Positions 33,460 to 45,300 of a stretch of DNA of 64,000 nt are shown here, one piece after another. How positions within the stretch are numbered: the first letter of the stretch is position 1; every line of letters starts with the position of its first letter. The translations under genes were made by a program, and so were the position numbers. A model generated the notes under the pieces. That model worked only from the letters and a program-made list of their open reading frames with translations. It was not told the origin of the DNA and ran no database searches. Origin of the DNA: Tachypleus tridentatus (Eukaryota; Arthropoda; Merostomata; Xiphosura; Limulidae); NCBI RefSeq assembly GCF_004210375.1, contig NC_134834.1, forward strand, positions 94,802,170-94,866,169, in the 5' to 3' direction.

Positions 33460-35120
33460 CTCTTTTTTTTTCAATAAAAATCAGATTTACAGGAGGATAT
33501 AAAGTAAACAATTTATGTCCACGTGCTTCCTAAATTAGGTTTACTGTATTATTTTATTAATGCTACTTTCACTAACACATTTATTAGAATATTTAATGTG
33601 CATTTTTTATTATGACAGTTATTTTCATTGTTAGCTCAACATGTTTATTTAGGACTAGGTTACACCTCCCAAGCTGCCTAAATCGTTTATGAGATATTAG
33701 TGGGTTTATGGCCGAAAATACCGCTAATAACGATGGTGCACTACTGACTAAACAATACTTTTAAATACTTATATTGAAGTCAGTATATTAATCAATTATA
33801 CTTATCACTAGGTTGATTACTAGTTAATATTAATCACCAACTCTTTTCTTCTCCACCAGTACAGCAAATTGTTTTGAGTCACTATTCTGCTCAAATTTAG
33901 TACAGAGCCTATCAGCCATTAACCACTATGTATTGCACTTAAACTACGATAATATTATGATACTGTTATTCTTCATAATACTACCATCAAGTGATACAAT
34001 ATTTTTTTCACCTGTAATAAAAACAAAAACACATACAGAGTGTGTTTTTTTTAATAACCAAACATTTTTTTCGTTGGTTCACCATTCGTTATTTCTAACC
34101 TTTTCCACGCTTGAATACTTCATCATATTTACATATAAAGTATTTTTTTAGGGGGGTAATTGAATATTTTTGTTGTAGTCAGAGTTTTTCAGTTGCTTTT
34201 GAAAAGTTTTATTCTGACTTTAATAAATATTTATCTCTTTCTCTACAATGAGTTCGGGAAATGTTTCGAACCAAGTTAATGTTCAAATGAATTGAATAGC
34301 AAAATCCTTCCCTCTAGATGTTTTCTAGGAAACATTTTTCATCTTAATACATTTTAAATTAATAGCTGCAGTAAAAACGTATTGACACTCATGGAACCGC
34401 ACCCTTTAAACATTACGTTTATAAGAAATATACACAGAATTCTTTATACTGCATGAAGCAGTAAAATGTAGTAATTTCCCATTTGCTTAATTCTAAATTA
34501 TTTTTTGTCATCTTTAAGTACATTGAAACTTCTAAAGTCTCCGGATGATATTAGCAGCTTACTGGTCATTCGCTGCACTTAATTAGAACATGTAGGAGTC
34601 ATATGAAACAAAGCACTGTTAGTAAATTATATTAATGGATGAGGCTCACTGATTCGACCTTTAACAGTGCTTGGTAGTTGGGTGTTGCTAGTTGAGACGA
34701 AGATAAAATGCTTAACAAAATCAGTTGATGAGCTAGGCAAATAAATGGCAGGTGGCTTTTAATTATAAGTGTAATTTTGATGGGAATAACCTATACAGTA
34801 TTGTAGCAAAAAACTTGGTTTTTTTTAATTCAGCAGTTTCTTTAATGATCCAAGTAATGTGTTGTTGTTGGTGATAGGACAAGTAGAATTTCAGGTTGTG
34901 TATCTACGGAAACATTGAATACAGTTTTAAAAGGAACATCATGTAATCATATACTTTGTTCGATCTTGAATTCCGTACGATGGAAAATACATTGAATTGT
35001 TTTAAAAGATTTGTTGCACTAGGTTTATTTTTGGGATGGAAAGTTTATCATACGAGGACAGGTTAAAACATAATAATCTGTTTTCTCTTGAGAAACAAAG
35101 AAACGTTAGAGAGGATCTAA
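33460..35120. other. Unannotated AT-rich DNA
   Basis: About 1.7 kb with no recognised repeat, exon or domain. The frame at 33933-34151 is low-complexity. Confidence 0.35.
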
Positions 35121-35124
35121 TTTA

Positions 35125-36117
35125 CACCCTTGTGCAAATTAATTGAAACAAGACGGAAAATTACAATTTTTTCAATTTTTTGCGTTTTATTTCTGAGAAT
35201 CCAAAAATTACTCACAAATTAATACATGATATGGCCGCCTTTAGTTTTCAGGAGATCATTAATCCGCTTTGGCATCGAGTCCACGAGTTGACTGCAATCT
35301 TTACTAATTTTTGGATCGCGGTACCACACCTCAATTATGGCCTCAATTAGCTTATCTTTCGTAGTACAGTCTTTTCCCCGAAGTCTTTCTTTACAAATCT
35401 CCCAAAGAATTTCAGTAGAATTTAAGTCTGGAGAGTTTCCAGGCCAGTCCAACACCTTTATTCACGTTGTAGTCATAAAATTCTTCACAAGTTTCGATGT
35501 GTGGCATGGAGCCAGATCTTGCTGAAAAATGCCAGATCCATCTGGAAATCTCTTTTTCAATTCTGGAACGATTCTTCTCTGCAAAACTTCGATGTACTGT
35601 GGTCCTCGCATCATACCATCTACGATATGTAAGCCTTCGACGCCATAGTGGCTGAAAAAGCCCCAAAGCATCCTCTTCAAGGGATGTTTTACGAACTGAT
35701 TGATGTGAGATTCTCGAAGTTTCTCACCTGTAGATCTGCGAACATGCAGACTTCTTTTACCCTGTGTGAAGAAATGAGTTTCGTCACTGAATAACACCTT
35801 CCTCCATTGTTCTTGCATCCAGTTCTTGTATTTCAGACCCCATTGATACCGGTTTTTCTTCATTGAATTGGTAAGAAATTATTTTTTGACTGGTCTCCTT
35901 GCCCTTCTAACGTAAGTTCGAATGACGTAATATTCCTCAAAATTTCGTCATATATCCAAAAAATAGATCGACCGTACTGCAAAACACAGCTAATGACGCC
36001 GTCTGTGTGAAAAAATGACTATTAAAGGAAATCAGCGGGTCCAGCGAGTCTGCACCGGCCGCCATGCTCAAAATATTGTAAAATGACCATTTGTTTCAAT
36101 AAATTTGCACATGGGTG
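35125..36117 (-). mobile_element. Tc1-like DNA transposon, 5'-deleted
   Basis: The 993-bp element has 27-bp inverted ends with two mismatches: CACCCTTGTGCAAATTAATT at the left, and at the right the complement of CACCCATGTGCAAATTTATT. TA precedes the left end; the right flank reads CA, perhaps a mutated TA. Its length is short for a Tc1-like element because the region for the N-terminal DNA-binding domain is missing. Inside is a minus-strand DD34E transposase relic. Confidence 0.9.
35219..35935 (-). pseudogene. Tc1-like transposase relic (DD34E)
   Basis: Minus-strand reading from about 35935 gives VRRARRPVKK, a TAA stop, FLTNSMKKNRYQWGLKYKNW and SDETHFF (first catalytic Asp). Next come WGFFSHYGVEGLHIVDGMM, FQQDLAPCHTSK (second Asp), an in-frame TGA at 35462-35464, and VLDWPGNSPDLNSTEILWE (catalytic Glu). 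Counting through the stop, exactly 34 residues separate the second Asp and the Glu, matching the DD34E signature of Tc1-like elements. It ends with DLLKTKGGHIMY. The paired-type DNA-binding domain upstream is lost, and two nonsense codons break the frame; the catalytic triad is otherwise preserved. Confidence 0.92.
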
Positions 36118-36119
36118 CA

Positions 36120-36828
36120 CGTGTTTAACGTTGTTAAGAAAATTTATAGTTATGGTGACTCATTGTTTTCGTATCTAATGTTAAAATAGTATTTTAGTAT
36201 TACAGGTATAATATTCAGCTAAGACGGCTTTATTTTTTTAAGGGGTGGTTGGCCTTTGAAATGGATTGCTTTCAGATGTGGTAGATACAAGTCATCTGAG
36301 GGAAATTAATGAGAAAGCTTGATAACTATTTGAATGATAACGGCTGAATGAATGTTTAGGGTTTATTTTAATTTAGTGGATTTGGAGGGACCAAATTGTC
36401 CCTCGTTGTCCCTTAATGCTATATTACGTTATGCAATGAATAGTTGTTTTTATTGTAATTAAAAAAAAATATGTGAACATACCACAGAACCAGAGGCACT
36501 GCGAATGTTCTGAAACAGATATTCTTAAACTTGGAACTTGTTTCAGCAAAAGTAGCCCTTCTGTTCTAATCGAATTTGTATTCAACAAATGCGACAAGCA
36601 TCTCCTGCAGTTATTGACTACTTAAAGAAACTCCATAAAAGTTAGGGTACACATATTGATCAAAATAAATATTGCACATTGTTTGTTCCTTTTGAGACAC
36701 AAGTAAGTGAGAACCTACATAAATGCCATATTAATGAACAAGTGAATAATGTTGATTTTACTTTCGAAAAGGAGAAATTGGATTGTACAAAGTTAAAATA
36801 CCTGGACACAAAAACTGTAAAGGAAGTA
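36120..36828. other. Unannotated DNA upstream of a minisatellite
   Basis: A frame through about 36670-36840 reads FVPFETQVSENLHKCHINEQ and then runs into the minisatellite. It looks somewhat protein-like, but no family or clear acceptor was recognised. It may be an old transposon fragment. Confidence 0.3.
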
Positions 36829-36830
36829 GT

Positions 36831-37163
36831 GGACACGTTACACTGAGACTTAAGGAATGGATACGTTACACTGAGATTTAAGGTTTGGACACGTTGTACT
36901 GAGACTTAAGTAGTGGACACGTTATACTGAGACTTAAGGAGTGGACACGTTATACTGAGACTTAAGGAGCGGACACGTTATACTGAGACTTAAGGAATGG
37001 ACACGTTACACTGAGATTTAAGGAGTGGACACGTTACCCTGAGACTTAAGGAGCGGACACGTTATACTGAGACTTAAGGAATGGACACGTTACACTGAGA
37101 TTTAAGGAGTGGACACGTTACCCTGAGACTTAAGTAGTGGACACGTTATACTGAGACTTAAGG
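36831..37163 (+). repeat. 28-bp minisatellite, about 12 copies
   Basis: Unit GGACACGTTATACTGAGACT plus TAAGGAGT, with variants at a few positions (ACACTGAG, GATTTAAGG, ACCCTGAG). The variants recur in a semi-regular order (about 84-bp sub-blocks around 36960-37140), suggesting block duplication. Confidence 0.93.
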
Positions 37164-37505
37164 TTGTCCATTCGTCAACGTTCTCTTCCCCCAGACTTTT
37201 CGTCTGTGTATTACAGCAACTGAATAATGATAAATAACCGGAAGAAATACAAGTCTAATTACGTCCTGGTAGGAAGTTAGCCCTTGGTGTGTATTTTGCC
37301 AAACAGTGCCTTCAATCCACACTTAAACATGTGGAAGTATTGTTGTTAGGGGAACTGTTGAGTTAAATTTTACTCTTTTTGTTTGTTTCGTGTAGTAAAG
37401 ATATGTTTGTGTATTTAAATTCACCACTGTTTAAGTCACACATTTCTTTACTAGCTTAGTATGGGTTCCGAGTAAGAAAAGTTTATAATAATATTGCGCT
37501 ATTAT

Positions 37506-37740
37506 AGACCGCCATGGCCGAGTGGTAAGGAAAATGCACTCTCAATCTATACTGCTCGGGATCGAAACCCGGTGCTATCATCCATGACTACATTGTAATA
37601 TAAGAGTTAATCTCATCAATAAAGAACACCCCAGAAGCTTTCTGCTGATGGGTCTGCTGCTCAGTTGCCTTTCCCGGGATCAGTAAATATAAAATTATGG
37701 GCTGGGAAACAAATAGCCTTAGTAACTATGCCAAAAACAA
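37506..37740 (+). repeat. tRNA-derived SINE of a third type (D)
   Basis: The head CCGCCATGGCCGAGTGGTAA (box A) and GGGATCGAAACCC (box B) are tRNA-like but differ from types A to C. The body (GATGGGTCTGCTGCTCAGTT, GTAACTATGCCAAAAACAAC) is unrelated to the other cores. The single copy here limits delimitation. Confidence 0.65.
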
Positions 37741-37827
37741 CTTAGCTAACAACCTACCCCCCGCTTGCTGTTTCTTCCCCAAAAAATATGTATTTATATT
37801 TCAATTTCCTCGTACAAGAATAAATAA

Positions 37828-37935
37828 ACGTTCCCTAGTGGCTCAGCGGAAGTCTGCGGGTTTGTAAGGGTACATATCAGGTTTTGATTCTCGCTATGGG
37901 CAGAAAAAAAAAGATAGCCCTTTGTGTAACTAAGG
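37828..37935 (+). repeat. Short tRNA-derived SINE (type C), degenerate
   Basis: TTCCCTAGTGGCTCAGCGGA head, GTTTTGATTCTCGC box B relic, AAGATAGCCCTTTGTGTAAC. Confidence 0.75.
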
Positions 37936-38211
37936 AACCTTCTTTAAAATTATTTTAAAATGAAATAATCTTGTATATGTGTAGAAACCAATAATATATT
38001 TTCTGTGAAATCAACATAATCATTGTAGTTAATATCTTAATTTATATGTATATATACTTATATAGGTTTACTGTTATTTGTTTAACTGATAAAACAAACG
38101 TGAATGAATTTTCAACGAACCTCTCGATCCAAAGTGACAATACAGAGATTTTAGCTAAGCTAACTATATTGTGAGTAGCTTGTATCAAATAACTTAGTTC
38201 ATCGTGTATTA
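37936..38211. other. Unannotated AT-rich DNA
   Basis: Nothing recognised. Confidence 0.3.
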
Positions 38212-38222
38212 TATGATATGTT

Positions 38223-38349
38223 TGTATGTGTGTGTATTTTCTTATAGCAAAGCCACATCGGGCTATTTCCTGAGCCCACCGAGGGGAATCGAACCCCTGA
38301 GTTTAGCGTTGTAAATCCAAAGATATACCGCTGTACTAGCGGGGGGCCG
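38223..38349 (-). repeat. Short tRNA-derived SINE (type B) with target duplication
   Basis: Reverse copy: GTGTGTGTATTTTCTTATAG tail side, GAGGGGAATCGAACCCCTGA box B, GCTGTACTAGCGGGGGGCC head. TATGATATGTT repeats at 38212-38222 and 38350-38360. Confidence 0.95.
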
Positions 38350-38361
38350 TATGATATGTTG

Positions 38362-39040
38362 ATCGTATTCGTTACAAACATATAATTACACTGTTAATGT
38401 GAAACTTCTTAAATTACAGTTAACTTGAAAAGAAATGCACCTCTATTAATTGAAATCTAAAAGTACTTTAGTTAATTTTCTAAATGGTTATGGTAAAATT
38501 AACCATATTTTAACCTCAGTATATATTTAGTGTTAATGTACTTGCACTCGGCAGTAAAATTGCTTCATCTTTGTTTCGCTGTGTTTTTCATATTGTGTTA
38601 TTATTCGCCCTCTTTATACCTTTACCAAAAGTTAATTATATTAAGATGTATTTTATTTTAGATCAGATAGCTAACAAATTCTATATACTATATACATAGT
38701 AAAGAATTATCTTCTTTTTCGACGGAGGTGAAATCGAACAGAGTGTATCTTACGTAGAGGCCCAGTGCATTACGTGATTGGTCGTACCCTCTACTCTCGA
38801 CTGCAGTTTAGCCTATTCAAGACTCGTCGGCACAGCTTGGATTAGCAAACCAAATAAATACCCTTAGGCCTCTCATTGTAGTGAAGTGTATTATATAATA
38901 CCTATTGGATTTTGAGTTCGTTTTGCGTCCCCATATAAATTAATTTACGTTACCACACGGTAAAGTAAGACGAACACAAAATTCTCATAGCTATAAGACA
39001 GCTAAACTGTTTTCCTGACTTCGTATATCACACTTCTGTT
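38362..39040. other. Unannotated DNA
   Basis: A less AT-rich block near 38715-38880 shows no exon structure that I can support. Confidence 0.3.
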
Positions 39041-39041
39041 T

Positions 39042-39262
39042 AGCATACCGGAATTTGAATCTCAAGGTTGGTGGTTCACACCTTTCTGTTCCAAAATCAC
39101 AATCCGCAGTTTGGAGTCATAAATGCGTTATAGGGGTGACAAACAAACTCCACTATTCAATTATAGTTGGCTGTGAATGCTATTAGCTGGCTGGCCACCT
39201 TCCCTCAGTTCGACCAGTTCAGAATTAGGGACGATGAGGCAGACGTTTGTAGCGACAAAATG
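39042..39262 (+). repeat. Divergent SINE sharing the type A core
   Basis: After a degraded tRNA-like part (GGTTGGTGGTTCACACC), the segments GCGTTATAGGGGTGACA, CCACTATTC, CTATTAGCTGGCTGGCCACC, CTTCCCTC and AATTAGGGACGATGAGGCAG align in order with the type A core, with many substitutions. It appears to be a separate, related family. Confidence 0.65.
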
Positions 39263-39603
39263 TTTGATTTTTATTTAGTTTAGAGAACTTTGGTTAATTC
39301 GACTGTTCTCTCAACTTTTTACCAGACAAGTAGCATCGTTGTTACAGTGTCTTGACAAAGTGCTTTTACATAAGAATGTCTTAATTACAAACTTTTGGGG
39401 GATATACAGTTTGCTTTAAAACACATTTCTCTTAGGGCATTGTCTTTATAACTTGAGATACGGTTCCACAATGTCTTTTATTTTACACTTGTTTTCTGTC
39501 TTCAGTTTTTTTTAGCATGTACTTCCCTGTTATAAAAACCATTTCTATAGTTTTCTTTATATTACATTTCCTTTTTAAAACACATTTTTGATATTTTACT
39601 ACA

Positions 39604-39722
39604 TGCCCCTCGCTGGTACAGCGGTATGTCTTTGGATTTACAACGCTAAAATTAGGGGTTCGATTCCTCTCGGGGTGCTCAGCAGATAGCCAGATGTGGC
39701 TTTACTATAAGGAAAACACACA
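39604..39722 (+). repeat. Short tRNA-derived SINE (type B)
   Basis: CTGGTACAGCGGTATGTCTT head, GGTTCGATTCCTCTCGGGG box B, AAAACACACACAC tail. TTTTACTACATG before and TTTACTACACG after suggest a target duplication. Confidence 0.92.
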
Positions 39723-39729
39723 CACTTAC

Positions 39730-40125
39730 TTTACTACACGATCCATTTTGTTATTTATGTTTCTTTGAGAAAATGTGAAAATGTTTCCTGATAAATAATG
39801 TCTCTACGTTTTCTTTTGGTTAAACGTTCGTGATAATGGAATCTTTACACCATTTTGTTTATAAGATATTATCATGAACATAAAGTCTAGATACTTCAGC
39901 ACCTTGGGTGAGATCATATGTCACTAATGAACAAGACAAGTAACCGCACAGAGTTGTGAAAGCGTCCGGTTTTTCAATACGAATTATACAGACATCAGGC
40001 CTAACTGCAAAACAGACACTTGCTAGATCCGCATTAATACATATTGCATAAAAAAAAACTGTCACAAACTATTAGAATACCTAGAATGTAAGTCCACTTA
40101 CACTGGAGAAACTGGAACAACCCCT
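39730..40125. other. Unannotated DNA
   Basis: Minus-strand frames at 39859-40246 are unsupported; nothing else was seen. Confidence 0.3.
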
Positions 40126-40243
40126 TCCCACTCTGGAGCTCCGCGGTAAATCTAAAGACATATAAGCCTAAAAAAAATTGGGTTCGATAGCATATCGTAT
40201 AGTCTAGCGTTGTAACTTTGAGCATAACAACAAACAAACAAAT
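40126..40243 (+). repeat. Degenerate short SINE (type C)
   Basis: CTGGAGCTCCGCGGTAAATC, TTGGGTTCGATAGC box B relic and a CAACAAACAAACAAA tail. Confidence 0.6.
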
Positions 40244-40305
40244 CATTCTATGAATGTACCATTAAGGCACGTTCTGGACTAAAACAAAGTAGATATCGAA
40301 AAGGA

Positions 40306-40575
40306 TGTAGTGCACTATATGTTGAGTCATGATACAGAAAGAATGGATTGTATAGTAACGTTTAAATTACGGGTGTAGTACACTATATGTTGAGTCATGA
40401 TACAGAAAGAATGGATTGTATAGTAACGTTTAAATTACGGGTGTAGTACACTATATGTTGAGTCATGATACAGAAAGAATGGATTGTATAGTAACGTTTA
40501 AATTACGGGTGTAGTGCACTATATGTTGAGTCATGATACAGAAAGAATGGATTCGATAGAAATGTTTAAAATTCT
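40306..40575 (+). repeat. 68-bp tandem repeat, four copies
   Basis: Unit starts TGTAGTGCACTATATGTTGA at 40306, 40374, 40442 and 40510, exactly 68 bp apart. The first three units are almost identical and the last is decayed at its end. Confidence 0.95.
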
Positions 40576-41160
40576 CAAAAGGGCAGACAATTTCTTAGAG
40601 AGAAAAATTAAGAAATAGCTTTTAATAAAAAAATATAAAACCAAACGAATAAACATAGCGAAAGTTTAAACACTTTTCTTGTAAATAATAACTTATAACA
40701 CTTTCTCAGTTCGTCTATTATAATATTCTTCCTGTATATAACACCCAGCGAAAGTACCAGGTTTCTCTCAGGTTAGTACATTGATATACTTAAGTTTGCG
40801 TATTCTGAGCCCATTTTAGCATAAAAGATGACCTATGTACTTTTTTACTACGCAATACGACATAAAAGCCATTGCTAGATTGCATTGTTACAAAAACGCA
40901 CTGGATTTTCTATATATGAGAATTTGTCACACAAGGAACCACTTGTTTTCGATGTGGCTTATCGTTGGTTTGCCTCATTAAAAAAATGCGCACGCACTTG
41001 GATAAGTAATAATACCCAAATTTAAATCCCCGAAACCCACGTACTGTGAGTGCAAAGTTTCAGGTTTTTACCGGGTGGTCTGCCCAGACGGTAACCATGT
41101 TGGACTTAATCCTTTGAACACGACGGTCTTAGTTTGAGTGATACATTTCATTACAAAAAA
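40576..41160. other. Unannotated AT-rich DNA
   Basis: Nothing recognised. Confidence 0.3.
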
Positions 41161-41162
41161 CC

Positions 41163-41284
41163 CCACAAGTAGCTCAACGGTATGCCTGCGGACTTGCACT
41201 GCTAGAAACCGGGTTTTGATACGCGTGGTAGACAGGACACAGATTACCAATTACGTAGCTTTGCGCTTAACGTCAAATAACTAG
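41163..41284 (+). repeat. Short tRNA-derived SINE (type C)
   Basis: CAAGTAGCTCAACGGTATGC head, CGGGTTTTGATACGCG box B relic, GTAGCTTTGCGCTTAACGTC. Confidence 0.85.
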
Positions 41285-41289
41285 CCATT

Positions 41290-41390
41290 ACAGAAACTTT
41301 ATGTTCCTGATGAAGGCGTAGTCGAAAGTATGCGCAAGTAAAAGAATTCTCTCGAGTTCCCGCACTTTTTATTTGTTCATATAATTATGT
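41290..41390 (+). mobile_element. Possible Penelope-type terminal relic with hammerhead-like core
   Basis: CTGATGA (about 41310-41316), a short GGC/GTC hairpin and GAAA follow each other as in a hammerhead ribozyme core. The downstream text (GCGCAAGTAAAAGAATTCTC) resembles element arm sequence in type. No coding part is adjacent, so the assignment rests on the motif alone. Confidence 0.4.
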
Positions 41391-41394
41391 GTTA

Positions 41395-41648
41395 GGCCCG
41401 GCATGGCCAGATGCTTAAGGCACTCGACTCGTAGTCTGAGGGTAAGAGGTTCGAAACCTCGTCACACCAAACATGCTCGCCCTTTAAGCCGTGGAGGCGT
41501 ACTATTTCTTGGTAAAAGAGTAGTCCAGGAGTTGGCGGTGAGTGGTGATGACTAGCTGCCTTACCTCTAGTTTTACACTGCCGAATTAGGGACGACTAGT
41601 GCAAAGTCCTCGTGTAGCTTTGCGCGAAATTCAAAATAAACCAAACTC
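41395..41648 (+). repeat. tRNA-derived SINE (type A)
   Basis: Well-preserved head GGCCCGGCATGGCCAGATGC and box B GGTTCGAAACC, then the core with a small deletion after GCCGTGGAGGCG. Confidence 0.92.
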
Positions 41649-41849
41649 AACGTGTTTACGATATATTCTCTTTTCTCGCAAAAAAGGCTTTAAATTATTA
41701 CTTTATATAGAAATATTCTCCATATCTCTTAGCGTTGTGCTCAGTTGAATGAATTTGCTGCAAAGAAGATTACGGAGACGGACAACTTATTTCAGGTATA
41801 TGAAATACGCCTAAAAATGGGAAAAATTTAATAAAATCTAAACCGTTCT

Positions 41850-41962
41850 TTGTATGAAGTTAAACATAAAGCTACACAGTGGGCTGTCTGTGATCACCAC
41901 GGATATCGAAACCCGGTTTCAAGCGATGTAAGTCCGCAGACATACCGCTGTGCCATTGGTTT
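41850..41962 (-). repeat. Short tRNA-derived SINE (type C)
   Basis: AAAGCTACACAGTGGGCTGT tail side, CACGGATATCGAAACCCGG box B, ATACCGCTGTGCCATTGG head. Confidence 0.9.
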
Positions 41963-42077
41963 TGCTTATAAGAATCTAAACCGTTTAAACAGAATACACC
42001 ACCGATAAAACAATACGTTTGAATACTTATATATTAATAGTAGTATTTGTTACTAGGTTGTTTACCAGTTTTTACCT

Positions 42078-42212
42078 GTGTGTGTTTGTGTTTTTCTTAT
42101 ATCAAAACCACATCAGGCTATCTGCTGAACCCACCGAGGGGAATTGAACCCTTGATTTTAACTTTGTAAATTCGTAGACTTACCTTTGTAGTAGCGGGTG
42201 GAGGCGGTTTTT
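42078..42212 (-). repeat. Short tRNA-derived SINE (type B)
   Basis: TGTGTTTTTCTTATATCAAA tail side, GAGGGGAATTGAACCCTTGA box B, GTAGTAGCGGGTGGAGG head side. Confidence 0.88.
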
Positions 42213-42327
42213 ACCAACGTAGGCCACTTTCTTTGACCAGAAGTTAATATTGTTTGTTTCTGGAGTACACGCATGCGCGGTTCAGTTCGTGGCAACTGAA
42301 ACAGAGTTTTTACATCATTTTCAACGT

Positions 42328-45300
42328 GAATTAATTCTGGTTGCTGTAGCTACTATTGTTCTATAATTAATTCTGGTTGCTGTAGCTACTATTGTTCTAT
42401 AATTAATTCTCGTTGCTGTACCTACTATTGTTCTATAATTAATTCTGGTTGCTGTAGCTACTATTGTTCCATAATTAATTCTGGTTGCTGTACCTACTAT
42501 TGTTCTATAATTAATTCTGGTTGCTGTACCTACTATTGTTCTATAATTAATTATGGTTGCTGTACCTACTATTGTTCTATAATTAATTTTGGTTGCTGTA
42601 GCTACCATTGTTCTATAATTAATTTTGGTTGCTGTAGCTACCATTGTTCTGTAATTAATTCTGGTTGCTGTAGCTACTATTGTTCTATAATTAATTCTGG
42701 TTGCTGTAGCTACCATTGTTCTATAATTAATTCTGGTTGCTGTACCTACTATTGTTCTATAATTAATTCTGGTTGCTGTACCTACTATTGTTCTATAATT
42801 AATTCTGGTTGCTGTACCTACTATTGTTCTATAATTAATTTTGGTTGCTGTAGCTATCTTGTTCTGTAATTAATTCTGGTTGCTGTAGCTACCATTGTTC
42901 TCTAATTAATTCTGGTTGCTGTACCTACTATTGTTCTATAATTAATTCTGGTTGCTGTACCTACTATTGTTCTATAATTAATTATGGTTGCTGTACCTAC
43001 TATTGTTCTATAATTAATTTTGGTTGCTGTAGCTACCATTGTTCTATAATTAATTTTGGTTGCTGTAGCTACCATTGTTCTGTAATTAATTCTGGTTGCT
43101 GTACCTACTATTGTTCTATAATTAATTCTGGTTGCTGTACCTACTATTGTTCTATAATTAATTCTGGTTGCTGTACCTACTATTGTTCTATAATTAATTC
43201 TGGTTGCTGTACCTACTATTGTTCTATAATTAATTTTGGATGCTGTAACTACCTTGTTCTGTAATTAATTTTGGTTGCTGTAGCTACCATTGTTCTGTAA
43301 TTAATTCTGGTTGCTGTAGCTACTATTGTTCTATAATTAATTCTGGTTGCTGTAGCTACCATTGTTCTATAATTAATTCTGGTTGCTGTACCTACTATTG
43401 TTCTATAATTAATTCTGGTTGCTGTACCTACTATTGTTCTATAATTAATTCTGGTTGCTGTACCTACTATTGTTCTATACTTAATTCTGGTTGCTGTACC
43501 TACTATTGTTCTGTAATTAATTCTGGTTGCTGTAGCTACTATTGTTCTATAATTAATTCTGGTTGCTGTACCTACTATTGTTCTATAATTAATTCTGGTT
43601 GCTGTACCTACTATTGTTCTATAATTAATTCTGGTTGCTGTACCTACTATTGTTCTATAATTAATTTTGGTTGCTGTAGCTACCATTGTTCTATAATTAA
43701 TTCTGGTTGCTGCACCTACTATTGTTCTATAATTAATTCTGGTTGCTGTACCTACTATTGTTCTATAATTAATTCTGGTTGCTGTACCTACTATTGTTCT
43801 ATAATTAATTCTGGTTGCTGTAGCTACTATTGTTCTATAATTAATTTTGGTTGCTGTAGCTACCTTGTTCTGTAATTAATTCTGGTTGCTGTAGGTACCA
43901 TTGTTCTGTAATTAATTCTGGTTGCTGTACCTACTATTGTTCTATAATTAATTTTGGTTGCTGTAACTACCTTGTTCTGTAATTAATTTTGGTTGCTGTA
44001 GCTACCATTGTTCTATAATTAATTTTGGTTGCTGTAGCTACTATTGTTCTATAATTAATTTTGGTTGCTGTAGCTACCATTGTTCTGTAATTAATTCTGG
44101 TTGCTGTAGCTACTATTGTTCTATAATTAATTCTGGTTGCTGTAGCTACCATTGTTCTATAATTAATTCTGGTTGCTGTACCTACTATTGTTCTATAATT
44201 AATTCTGGTTGCTGTACCTACTATTGTTCTATAATTAATTCTGGTTGCTGTACCTACTATTGTTCTATAATTAATTTTGGTTGCTGTAGCTATCTTGTTC
44301 TGTAATTAATTCTGGTTGCTGTAGCTACTATTGTTCTATAATTAATTCTGGTTGCTGTACCTACTATTGTTCTATAATTAATTCTGGTTGCTGTACCTAC
44401 TATTGTTCTATAATTAATTCTGGTTGCTGTACCTACTATTGTTCTATAATTAATTTTGGTTGCTGTAGCTACCATTGTTCTATAATTAATTCTGGTTGCT
44501 GCACCTACTATTGTTCTATAATTAATTCTGGTTGCTGTACCTACTATTGTTCTATAATTAATTCTGGTTGCTGTAGCTACTATTGTTCTATAATTAATTC
44601 TGGTTGCTGTAGCTACTATTGTTCTATAATTAATTCTCGTTGCTGTACCTACTATTGTTCTATAATTAATTCTGGTTGCTGTAGCTACTATTGTTCCATA
44701 ATTAATTCTGGTTGCTGTACCTACTATTGTTCTATAATTAATTCTGGTTGCTGTACCTACTATTGTTCTATAATTAATTATGGTTGCTGTACCTACTATT
44801 GTTCTATAATTAATTTTGGTTGCTGTAGCTACCATTGTTCTATAATTAATTTTGGTTGCTGTAGCTACCATTGTTCTGTAATTAATTCTGGTTGCTGTAG
44901 CTACTATTGTTCTATAATTAATTCTGGTTGCTGTAGCTACCATTGTTCTATAATTAATTCTGGTTGCTGTAGCTACTATTGTTCTATAATTAATTCTGGT
45001 TGCTGTACCTACTATTGTTCTATAATTAATTTTGGTTGCTGTAGCTATCTTGTTCTGTAATTAATTCTGGTTGCTGTAGCTACCATTGTTCTCTAATTAA
45101 TTCTGGTTGCTGTAGCTACTATTGTTCTATAATTAATTCTGGTTGCTGTACCTACTATTGTTCTATAATTAATTCTGGTTGCTGTACCTACTATTGTTCT
45201 ATAATTAATTCTGGTTGCTGTACCTACTATTGTTCTATAATTAATTTTGGTTGCTGTAGCTACCATTGTTCTATAATTAATTCTGGTTGCTGCACCTACT

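Noticed and set aside
33197..33511. 104-codon minus-strand frame
   Set aside because: It covers the 143-bp hairpin, whose symmetry produces the frame; no domain recognised.
36540..36710. Coding exon ending at AAGTAAGT near 36700
   Set aside because: The donor-like site lacks an upstream acceptor with a frame open to it.
37506..37580. tRNA-Leu/Ser-like gene at the CCATGGCCGAGTGG motif
   Set aside because: Boxes A and B are present but a plausible cloverleaf cannot be drawn; it fits a SINE head better.
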